Of a stretch of DNA of 7,590 nt, positions 1-5,362 are shown one piece after another. A program made the translations under genes and the position numbers. This DNA comes from an uncultured Porphyromonadaceae bacterium (GTDB lineage: Bacteria; Bacteroidota; Bacteroidia; Bacteroidales; Muribaculaceae). How positions within the stretch are numbered: position 1 is the stretch's first letter; the number at the start of each line of letters is the position of its first letter. The notes under the pieces are model-generated. The model ran no database searches. It was not told the DNA's origin and saw only the letters and a program-made list of their open reading frames with translations. The DNA lies in contig CAMWOD010000041.1 of NCBI GenBank assembly GCA_947175715.1, positions 1 through 7,590 on the forward strand, read 5' to 3'.

Positions 1-207
1 GAAAGAGCAACGCCGAAGTCTCACGCTGTATGATACAATATGTATATACAACGAATGCAATATAGCCATTCATTGTCTACATCATCATACCTGAGGACAT
101 CTACCGTTGCTGATTCTTGACACAAACAATGAATTTGCGAGATTCCTATGAATCAAGAATAAGCGAAGTAAACGCTTGGTAATATGTATGCACCCCGCCC
201 ACGAGCC

Positions 208-233
208 CATATCGGACTTCGGCAGACGATATG
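208..233. repeat. Perfect 7-bp inverted repeat (possible hairpin)
   Basis: CATATCG at 208-214 is the exact reverse complement of CGATATG at 227-233, with a 12-base loop between. The loop contains CTTCGG at 217-222, the sequence of a stable C(UUCG)G tetraloop in RNA. The bases flanking the stem do not extend the pairing well. No T-run follows on either strand, so it is not a classical terminator. It could be an RNA hairpin or a dyad bound by a protein. Confidence 0.45.
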
Positions 234-249
234 CGACGGCAAACATAAC

Positions 250-280
250 AATAATTATTGATAAATCAAAATAAATTATT
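250..280. repeat. Two near-identical AT palindromes, about two helical turns apart
   Basis: AATAATTATT at 250-259 is a perfect 10-bp palindrome. AATAAATTATT at 270-280 is the same palindrome with one extra central A. Their centres lie about 20.5 bases apart, close to two turns of B-DNA, so both would face the same side of the helix. They sit about 80-110 bases upstream of the sigma-factor promoter. In AT-rich DNA such palindromes also arise by chance. Confidence 0.35.
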
Positions 281-360
281 ACACTGATTACAGGTTGTCC
301 ATCAAAAAGTGATTTATTGTGTGGAGGGCATTAAAAAATGCTAAATGGGATGCCGATGGC

Positions 361-392
361 TTGCACATGTCAGGCAAATGCACTATCTTTGC
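361..392 (+). promoter_or_regulatory. Bacteroidetes-type promoter for the sigma factor gene
   Basis: TTGC at 361-364 is followed by a 19-base spacer and TATCTTTGC at 384-392. This matches the Bacteroidetes housekeeping promoter (TTG at -33, TAnnTTTG at -7) in both boxes and in spacing. The start of transcription is predicted near 397-400, giving a leader of about 160 bases before the ATG at 562. The -7 box lies inside a short dyad (ATGCA 378-382, TGCAT 390-394), which could be an operator or coincidence. Confidence 0.7.
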
Positions 393-397
393 ATCGA

Positions 398-561
398 AAT
401 AAGAATAAAACGATTATTCAAACACAATTAACCAACCGGCCCAGCGCACAAACACACCGAGGCCGAATTCAAGAAACAATTTACTAAATACTAACCACTT
501 AATTTAAACGACATCGCCTATCGCTACACATCTACTCTAAACAATTAAAACAGACATATAG
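398..561 (+). other. Long A/C-rich 5' leader of the sigma factor mRNA
   Basis: These bases lie between the predicted transcription start and the sigma gene's ATG. They are rich in A and C and poor in G, with little pairing potential apart from CGGCC (437-441) with GGCCG (461-465) across a 19-base loop. No Shine-Dalgarno sequence precedes the ATG, as is common in Bacteroidetes, where A-rich unstructured leaders favour initiation. I recognise no riboswitch in it. Confidence 0.45.
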
Positions 562-1152
562 ATGCAACAAAAGACTAAGCTGACCGACGAAATGCTGGTC
601 TCGGCTTATGCCAAAGGCGACAATGATGCTTTCGACACACTACTCAACCGTCATAAGGACAGGGTATTGTCATACATTATCCACATCGTCAAAAACCGTG
701 ATTTGGCCGAAGATATCTTCCAGGAGACCTTCGTCAAAGCCATTATGACCATCAAGCAGGGGCGTTATACCGACACCGGGAAATTTTCGGCCTGGATCAC
801 ACGTATCGCCCACAATCTCATCATCGACTATTATCGTCAGGAGAAAGCCGAAAACACTGTATCGGCCGACAACGACGAGACCGACTTGCTCAACCGCCGC
901 GACCTGGCCGAAGCTACCATCGAGGACTCGCTGGTGGAGCGCCAGATCCACAAGGATGTGCGTAAAATCATCGGCATACTCCCTGAATCGCAGCGCGAGG
1001 TAGTGATGATGCGCTATTACAAGGACATGAGCTTCAAGGAAATAGCCGACGCCACCGGTGTTTCAATCAACACCGCACTGGGCCGCATGCGCTATGCCAT
1101 CATCAACATGCGCCGCCTTGCCGACGAGCACAACATTTCACTCACACTTTAA
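562..1152 (+). CDS. Sigma-70 family (ECF-like) RNA polymerase sigma factor
   Basis: The 196-residue product directs RNA polymerase to a set of promoters. It has the two-domain plan of ECF sigma factors. Region 2 spans about residues 22-92, with the core-binding stretch AEDIFQETFVKA (49-60) and the -10 recognition/melting stretch FSAWITRIAHNLIIDYYR (75-92). An acidic, poorly conserved linker runs from about 93 to 125. Region 4 (about 130-185) has LPESQREVVMMRYY followed by the helix-turn-helix FKEIADATGVSINTALGRMR. Region 1.1 and region 3 are absent, so it is neither RpoD nor RpoS. An in-frame TAG (559-561) abuts the ATG, which fixes this start. No anti-sigma gene lies beside it; surE follows 52 bases downstream and may be co-transcribed. 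Many Bacteroidetes carry such sigma factors, often without an assigned regulon, so I give no gene symbol. Confidence 0.93.
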   Translation: MQQKTKLTDEMLVSAYAKGDNDAFDTLLNRHKDRVLSYIIHIVKNRDLAEDIFQETFVKAIMTIKQGRYTDTGKFSAWITRIAHNLIIDYYRQEKAENTVSADNDETDLLNRRDLAEATIEDSLVERQIHKDVRKIIGILPESQREVVMMRYYKDMSFKEIADATGVSINTALGRMRYAIINMRRLADEHNISLTL

Positions 1153-1204
1153 CCACGGCTGGCAACTCATTGCTGGCTAAAACCCATCTATTCACTCCAT
1201 CACC

Positions 1205-1969
1205 ATGGCTGACAGAAAACTTATACTTATATCCAACGACGACGGAATACACACTACTGGTCTACATACACTTATTGACGCAGTAAGACACTTAGGCGAT
1301 GTAATCGTAGCCGCCCCTACAGCCCCTCAGTCGGGCAAATCGTCGGCAATCACCGTGATGGAGCCTCTGCGCATATACCAGCGTGAGGATTATAACGGTG
1401 CCAAGATGTATGCCATCTCGGGCACTCCGGTCGACTGCGTCAAGCTGGCGTTACACACCATCGTGCCACGTCGCCCCGACATGGTGATCGCCGGAATCAA
1501 TCATGGCAGCAATGCCGGAAATTCGATAATCTACTCCGGCACAATGGGGGCAGTGTTCGAAGGGTGCATGACGGGCATACCTTCGGTAGGCTACTCGCTG
1601 CTCGACCACTCACTTGACGCTGATTTCAGCGAAACCATACCTTATATAAAGGACATCACCGAGCGTGTGCTTAATCATGGACTCCCCAAGGGGGTATGCC
1701 TCAACGTCAACTTCCCCGCCAACGTTGCCATCAAAGGAGCCAAAGTAGTTCGTGCGGCTCTTGGTCACTGGACCGAGGAATATCAGCGGTATGACGACCC
1801 CACCCAGCATCCATTCTACATGCTCACAGGCACTTTTGTAATGGAAGACCCCGACCCCGAGTCAACCGACATCTACTGGCTCGACCGTCAATACGCAAGC
1901 ATCGTCCCCGCCCGCGCCGACCAGACGGCTACCGACGTTATGCCCGACATCACAAAGCTGTTGCAATAA
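1205..1969 (+). CDS. surE: 5'/3'-nucleotidase SurE
   Basis: SurE is a metal-dependent phosphatase that removes phosphate from nucleoside 5'- and 3'-monophosphates, and in some species from short polyphosphate. It is cytoplasmic and usually dimeric or tetrameric. The 254-residue protein has the family motifs in order: SNDDG at 10-14 (metal ligands D12 and D13), PQSGKSSAIT at 41-50 (S43), SGTPVDCVKLAL at 72-83, AGINHGSNAG at 96-105 (metal ligand N99), YSGTMGAVFEG at 110-120 and LNVNFP at 166-171. Length is normal for the family. The gene starts 52 bases after the sigma factor stop, and I see no TAnnTTTG box in the gap, so co-transcription with the sigma gene is likely but unproven. Its stop lies 9 bases from the stop of convergent lptB. 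Confidence 0.97.
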   Translation: MADRKLILISNDDGIHTTGLHTLIDAVRHLGDVIVAAPTAPQSGKSSAITVMEPLRIYQREDYNGAKMYAISGTPVDCVKLALHTIVPRRPDMVIAGINHGSNAGNSIIYSGTMGAVFEGCMTGIPSVGYSLLDHSLDADFSETIPYIKDITERVLNHGLPKGVCLNVNFPANVAIKGAKVVRAALGHWTEEYQRYDDPTQHPFYMLTGTFVMEDPDPESTDIYWLDRQYASIVPARADQTATDVMPDITKLLQ

Positions 1970-1978
1970 AGCTGATGA
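1970..1978. other. 9-base gap between convergent surE and lptB
   Basis: The TAA of surE (1967-1969) and the TAA of lptB (1981-1979 on the minus strand) face each other with nine bases between them. There is no room for an intergenic terminator and no T-rich hairpin. Transcription from each side must end inside the opposing gene, by Rho or otherwise, so the mRNA 3' ends probably overlap as antisense. Confidence 0.6.
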
Positions 1979-2791
1979 TTAATCGAAGTGCTTGCGGCGG
2001 AACACGAAGTTGCGTCCCAGGTACTTCTCGCGCACTATAGGATTGGCGGCAAGCTCCTCTGATGTGCCTTGAAACAATATCTTTCCTTCGAAAAGCAAGT
2101 AGGCACGGTCGGTGATCGACAAGGTTTCAGGGGCGTTGTGGTCGGTGATGAGTATGCCGATATTCTTTTCTTTCAGCTTATATACCACCGATTGGATTTC
2201 CTCGACTTGGATGGGGTCAACCCCGGCAAAAGGCTCGTCGAGCATGATGAATTTGGGGTTGATAGCCAGGCATCGGGCTATCTCGGTGCGACGCCGCTCA
2301 CCACCCGACAGCGCGTCACCATGATTCTTGCGCACCTTCTGCAAGCTGAACTCATTTATCAGCCGCTCAAGGTGTTCGCGCTGCTCCTCTTTACTTTCGT
2401 TGGTCATCTCAAGCACTGCGCGTATATTGTCCTCAACCGAGAGTTTGCGGAAAACTGACGCCTCCTGGGCCAGATAGCCTATACCCTGCTGAGCTCGGCG
2501 ATATACTGGATATTTAGTGATATCCTTATCGTTAAGGAACACGCGGCCCTCGTTTGGCGTGACCAAGCCGGTGGTCATATAGAAGGTGGTGGTCTTACCA
2601 GCGCCATTAGGGCCGAGCAAGCCTACGATTTCACCCTGTTTAACGTTGATTGAAACGTGATTGGCCACCGTACGCTTGCCATATTTCTTGACAAGGTCTT
2701 CGGTACGGAGCACCATTGGCTCTTCCACTACTATGCCGGGTGCACCGTCAGTGGTATTCATCGGCATATCAACCTCTGCATCCATCTGCAT
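1979..2791 (-). CDS. lptB: LPS export ABC transporter ATP-binding protein LptB
   Basis: LptB is the cytoplasmic ATPase of the LptB2FGC complex, which extracts lipopolysaccharide from the inner membrane and drives it along the Lpt bridge to the cell surface. The 270-residue protein shows Walker A GPNGAGKT (60-67) followed by the LptB-typical TTFYMTTG, the Q-loop at Q109 (YLAQEASVFRKLS), signature LSGGERRRTEIAR (161-173), Walker B FIMLDEP (181-187, catalytic E186), D-loop AGVD and switch H218 in ITDHN. GLLGPNGAGKTTTFYM and LSGGERRR are close to E. coli LptB. The start at 2791 overlaps the udk stop by one base (TAATG), which suggests translational coupling. It gives a 25-residue acidic, Met-rich N-terminal extension compared with E. 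coli LptB (241 residues). Starts at 2785, 2767, 2761 or 2716 are possible; the last gives a near-standard 245 residues. No lptC, lptF or lptG is in the window. Confidence 0.94.
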   Translation of the reverse strand: MQMDAEVDMPMNTTDGAPGIVVEEPMVLRTEDLVKKYGKRTVANHVSINVKQGEIVGLLGPNGAGKTTTFYMTTGLVTPNEGRVFLNDKDITKYPVYRRAQQGIGYLAQEASVFRKLSVEDNIRAVLEMTNESKEEQREHLERLINEFSLQKVRKNHGDALSGGERRRTEIARCLAINPKFIMLDEPFAGVDPIQVEEIQSVVYKLKEKNIGILITDHNAPETLSITDRAYLLFEGKILFQGTSEELAANPIVREKYLGRNFVFRRKHFD

Positions 2792-3408
2792 TATTTTGAG
2801 CGGTGAAGTCGTGACTCTATATAGTCGGTGAGCAATCCGATAGCCACAGTGTTGTTACCACCTTGCGGCACTATCAGGTCGGCAAAACGCTTTGACGGCT
2901 CGATATACTGGCAGTGCATCGGTTTAAGCACCCCTTCGTAGCGGTCGATCACCATCTGCGGAGTACGTCCGCGCTCGATGCAGTCGCGGGCTATGACGCG
3001 TATCAGTCGGTCGTCGGCATCGGCGTCGACAAACACCCTTACATCCATCATATCACGCAGCTGTGGATCTGTCAGCACGAGAATACCCTCCACTATCACC
3101 ACATCGCGGGGTTCAACCGGCACAGTCTCAGGCCCGCGGGTACAAGTGAGATAAGAATAGGTGGGCATCTCCACCTTCTTACCTGCCTTAAGCTGATTCA
3201 GGTGCTCGTAGAGCAGAGGCCAGTCGAAAGCATCGGGCTCATCAAAGTTAATTTTGCTTCTCTCCTCCACTGGCACGTGGCTTGAGTCCTTATAGTAAGA
3301 GTCTTGTGGAAGCACAGCCACCTCTCCGGCAGGGAGGCTTGATATGATTTTCTTCACAACGGTGGTCTTGCCTGAGCCGGTGCCCCCGGCGATACCGATA
3401 ATGAGCAT
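2791..3408 (-). CDS. udk: Uridine kinase (uridine/cytidine monophosphokinase)
   Basis: This enzyme phosphorylates uridine and cytidine to UMP and CMP with ATP or GTP, the pyrimidine salvage step. The 205-residue protein has the P-loop GGTGSGKTT (8-16) right after a short beta strand, QDSYYK (35-40) with the probable catalytic Asp36, NFDEPDAFDWP (54-64) for nucleoside binding, VEGIL (106-110), and the lid-region RLIRVIARDCIERGR (134-148). I chose the ATG at 3408 because MLIIGIAGGTGSGKTT is the normal family N-terminus. The frame stays open upstream to an ATG at 3579, but that 57-residue extension resembles nothing and runs into the divergent gene. The length at 3408 fits the family. The gene overlaps lptB by one base, so the two form an operon. 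A probable promoter lies at 3444-3451. Confidence 0.95.
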   Translation of the reverse strand: MLIIGIAGGTGSGKTTVVKKIISSLPAGEVAVLPQDSYYKDSSHVPVEERSKINFDEPDAFDWPLLYEHLNQLKAGKKVEMPTYSYLTCTRGPETVPVEPRDVVIVEGILVLTDPQLRDMMDVRVFVDADADDRLIRVIARDCIERGRTPQMVIDRYEGVLKPMHCQYIEPSKRFADLIVPQGGNNTVAIGLLTDYIESRLHRSK

Positions 3409-3443
3409 AACGAAGATTGTTTTAACGTGATATAATGATGCCA

Positions 3444-3451
3444 CGAAAGTA
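3444..3451 (-). promoter_or_regulatory. Probable -7 promoter box for udk-lptB
   Basis: On the minus strand, TACTTTCG (3451 down to 3444) matches the Bacteroidetes -7 consensus TAnnTTTG at all but one base. Transcription would begin near 3437, leaving a leader of about 28 bases before the udk ATG at 3408. A -33 box is weak: TTAA at 3476-3473 lies 21 bases upstream and overlaps the opposing promoter. The call rests on the single box and its sensible position. Confidence 0.45.
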
Positions 3452-3473
3452 CAACAAATTCTCTGAAAATAGT

Positions 3474-3482
3474 TAACTTTGC
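3474..3482 (+). promoter_or_regulatory. -7 promoter box for the Smr/EFR1/ABC-2 operon
   Basis: TAACTTTGC at 3474-3482 fits the Bacteroidetes -7 consensus TAnnTTTG exactly. No good TTG is found 19-21 bases upstream (ACAA at 3451-3454), so the -33 element is poor. Transcription would start near 3488, giving a short leader of about 15 bases before the ATG at 3503. This is the only promoter-like site I found for the four rightward genes. Confidence 0.55.
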
Positions 3483-3502
3483 ACTGAAAATTCGACAGTA
3501 AA

Positions 3503-4582
3503 ATGACCAAAGTAGGAGATAAAGTAAGATTTTTAAACTCAGTGGGAGGCGGTATCGTCACCCGAATACAAGGCAACATAGCTTTCGTTGACGAAGATGG
3601 GTTTGAGACCCCGGTGTTGCTTAAGGAGTGTGTGACAGTCGATACCGACCGCTTCTATGGCAAAGACCCCGCACCATCCAAAGAGGTGAAAACCACTGTA
3701 GCACCCACTACCGAGTCACAGCCACAGGCCGCAAAGCCCCAAGAGCCCAAGCTCGACATTGTCACCACCGAACATGGCGACATCATCAATCTGGTGATCG
3801 GGTATGAGCCACGCGAACTCAAGCACCTCAACACCACAAATTGGGATGCTTATCTCATCAACGACTCCAACTACTATCTATACTTCACTTACCTGACACG
3901 ATCCGACACCGACCGCGGATGGACCACCCGATATGCCGGTATCGTCGAGCCCAACATCGAGCTACCCCTGGGTACCGTCAACCGCGAGGATCTCCCCGCC
4001 ATGGACCGCATAGCACTGCAATATGTGGCTTTCAAAAGAGACGGACAGTTTCAGCTTAAGGCACCTGTGGCAGTGGAGCGTCCACTCGACACCACAAAAT
4101 TTTTCAAGCTTCACTGTTATCACGAAAATATGTATTTCGACTCACCGGTGATAGCAATCGACATCGTAAAAGACGATATGCCCCAGCGACCAATGGTTAT
4201 AGACTCTGCACGTCTGGAGGACGCAATGCGGCAAAAACGTAAGCTCGACAATCATGGCGCCAACCAACAACGTCTTAAGAGCAAACCCAATCAGCGACCT
4301 CAGATAATAGAAGTCGACCTTCACATACACAATCTGCTCGACTCTACAGCAGGCTTGTCAAACACCGACATGCTCCAGGCGCAACTTTCCGAAGCGAAAA
4401 GAGTGCTCGACGAAAACGCCAACCACAAGGGGCAGCGTATTGTGCTGATACACGGTAAAGGGGAAGGAGTGTTGAGAAAGGCCCTGCTCGACATGCTGCG
4501 ACATCAGTATAAGAATTACGAAGTGCAGGACGCATCATTCCGCGAATACGGATTCGGCGCAACGCAAGTAACCATCCATTGA
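3503..4582 (+). CDS. DUF2027 and Smr domain-containing protein
   Basis: The 359-residue protein has three parts. Residues 1-47 (MTKVGDKVRFLNSVGGG then VTRIQGNIAFVDEDGFE) look like a small SH3/KOW-like barrel. A Pro/Gln/Thr-rich linker covers about 52-84. The middle (about 85-230) matches my memory of DUF2027, a beta-rich domain found in Bacteroidetes. After a basic, Gln-rich connector (about 240-266) comes a C-terminal Smr domain, with VDLHIH (271-276), LIHGKGEGVLRKAL (315-328) and the closing GFGATQV (350-356). Smr domains, known from MutS2, are nucleic-acid binders or endonucleases; in MutS2 and SmrB they cut mRNA at collided ribosomes. The VDLHIH motif agrees with the LDxH type linked to nuclease activity, but activity here is inferred. 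An in-frame TGA at 3485-3487 makes 3503 the first ATG. EFR1 follows after 4 bases. Confidence 0.88.
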   Translation: MTKVGDKVRFLNSVGGGIVTRIQGNIAFVDEDGFETPVLLKECVTVDTDRFYGKDPAPSKEVKTTVAPTTESQPQAAKPQEPKLDIVTTEHGDIINLVIGYEPRELKHLNTTNWDAYLINDSNYYLYFTYLTRSDTDRGWTTRYAGIVEPNIELPLGTVNREDLPAMDRIALQYVAFKRDGQFQLKAPVAVERPLDTTKFFKLHCYHENMYFDSPVIAIDIVKDDMPQRPMVIDSARLEDAMRQKRKLDNHGANQQRLKSKPNQRPQIIEVDLHIHNLLDSTAGLSNTDMLQAQLSEAKRVLDENANHKGQRIVLIHGKGEGVLRKALLDMLRHQYKNYEVQDASFREYGFGATQVTIH

Positions 4583-4586
4583 CCCG

Positions 4587-5357
4587 ATGATAATCTGCTA
4601 CACAGGCACAGGCAACTCTCTCGCAGTGGCTCAGCATCTCGCCGATGCCATGGGCGACAATGTGGTGCGTCTTGAGGGAGACATACTCACATCACCGGGG
4701 CAAAATACCATCGACATCAGCGGGCATAAGCGTGTGGTATGGTGCTTCCCCGTCTACTCATGGGGTGTACCACCAGTGATGTGCAAATTTTTAAAGCAAA
4801 TCACCCTCAACGGCGACGGTACCCTACCCCACTACATGGTGGCAACCTGCGGGGATGATGCCGGTCGCACCCATACGCAGTGGCGACACCTCGTGAGCGC
4901 ACGCGGATGGGATGCACGCAACGCATTCACCGTAGTGATGCCCAACACCTACACGCTGATGAAGGGGTTTAACGTCGATCCCGCTGATGTAGAGCAAACC
5001 AAACTCGCCAAGATGCCCGGCGCAGTCGAGCATATAACACAAAAGATACTTTCGGGCGGTAGGGGCGATGAAGTATTGGTGGGGAAATGGAGCCTCATAA
5101 AGTCAGGTATAATCTACCCCTGGTTTGTGCGCTATGCCATGAGCCCCAAGCCATTCCACCACACCGATGCTTGTATCTCATGCGAGATTTGCGCCCGCAG
5201 CTGCCCCATGACCAATATCTCGATGGTCGACGGCCACCCACAGTGGCACGACAACTGCGCATTATGCCTGCGATGCTATCACTTGTGCCCCAAACACGCA
5301 GTGGCCTATGGCAAAGCGACAATCAACAAAGGACAATATCATAACCCATCACTATAA
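4587..5357 (+). CDS. EFR1-type flavodoxin/ferredoxin fusion protein
   Basis: The 256-residue protein joins a flavodoxin-like N-terminal half to a two-cluster ferredoxin tail. YTGTGNS (5-11) is the loop that binds FMN phosphate. The conserved VVWCFPVYSWGVPP (50-63) is typical of EFR1-family flavodoxin domains. Near the C-terminus are two CxxCxxCxxxCP motifs, C196/C199/C202/C206 and C224/C227/C230/C234, each able to bind a [4Fe-4S] cluster. The protein should therefore move single electrons between FMN and iron-sulphur clusters in the cytoplasm. Its partner and physiological role are not known to me. Length is normal and all eight cysteines are present, so it looks intact. It sits 4 bases after the Smr gene and 5 bases before the ABC ATPase, so it is surely part of the same transcript. 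Confidence 0.9.
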   Translation: MIICYTGTGNSLAVAQHLADAMGDNVVRLEGDILTSPGQNTIDISGHKRVVWCFPVYSWGVPPVMCKFLKQITLNGDGTLPHYMVATCGDDAGRTHTQWRHLVSARGWDARNAFTVVMPNTYTLMKGFNVDPADVEQTKLAKMPGAVEHITQKILSGGRGDEVLVGKWSLIKSGIIYPWFVRYAMSPKPFHHTDACISCEICARSCPMTNISMVDGHPQWHDNCALCLRCYHLCPKHAVAYGKATINKGQYHNPSL

Positions 5358-5362
5358 ACAAT

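Larger units (their letters stand above)
1..360. other. Non-coding region upstream of the sigma-factor promoter
   Basis: No convincing gene is seen here. The three forward frames entering from the left edge stop at bases 31-33, 92-94 and about 63, and none gives a recognisable protein tail. The stretch is AT-rich around 240-340 and holds several short inverted repeats: 113-120 with 153-160, 141-145 with 150-154, 161-165 with 173-177, 208-214 with 227-233, and 328-332 with 337-341. It also has two AT palindromes at 250-259 and 270-280. None is followed by a T-run, so none looks like an ordinary intrinsic terminator. It may be regulatory DNA for the sigma gene, a small RNA locus, or plain intergenic sequence. 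Confidence 0.6.

Noticed and set aside
1..73. Open minus-strand frame from an ATG at 73 running off the left edge
   Set aside because: Two overlapping frames (ATGs at 73 and 69) are both open over this short span and neither resembles a protein family, so there is no support for a gene.
161..177. Hairpin AAGCG-N7-CGCTT as a terminator for an upstream gene
   Set aside because: The stem is only five pairs and no T-run follows on either strand.
129..182. 17-codon open frame (MNLRDSYESRISEVNAW)
   Set aside because: It is too short to judge, has no ribosome binding site or clear promoter, and I cannot link it to a known leader peptide.
1153..1204. Weak hairpin GGCAA-CTCA-TTGCT between the sigma gene and surE as a terminator
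   Set aside because: Only four Watson-Crick pairs plus wobbles, with no T-run. Read-through into surE is more likely.
2069..2458. 129-codon open frame antisense to lptB
   Set aside because: It lies wholly within the strongly supported lptB gene and its translation shows no family motif. It is a frame shadow.
3409..3579. Possible 57-residue N-terminal extension of uridine kinase
   Set aside because: The frame is open, but the extra residues resemble no kinase, contain the promoter region and overlap the start of the divergent Smr gene. MLIIGIAGGTGSGKTT at 3408 is the normal family start.
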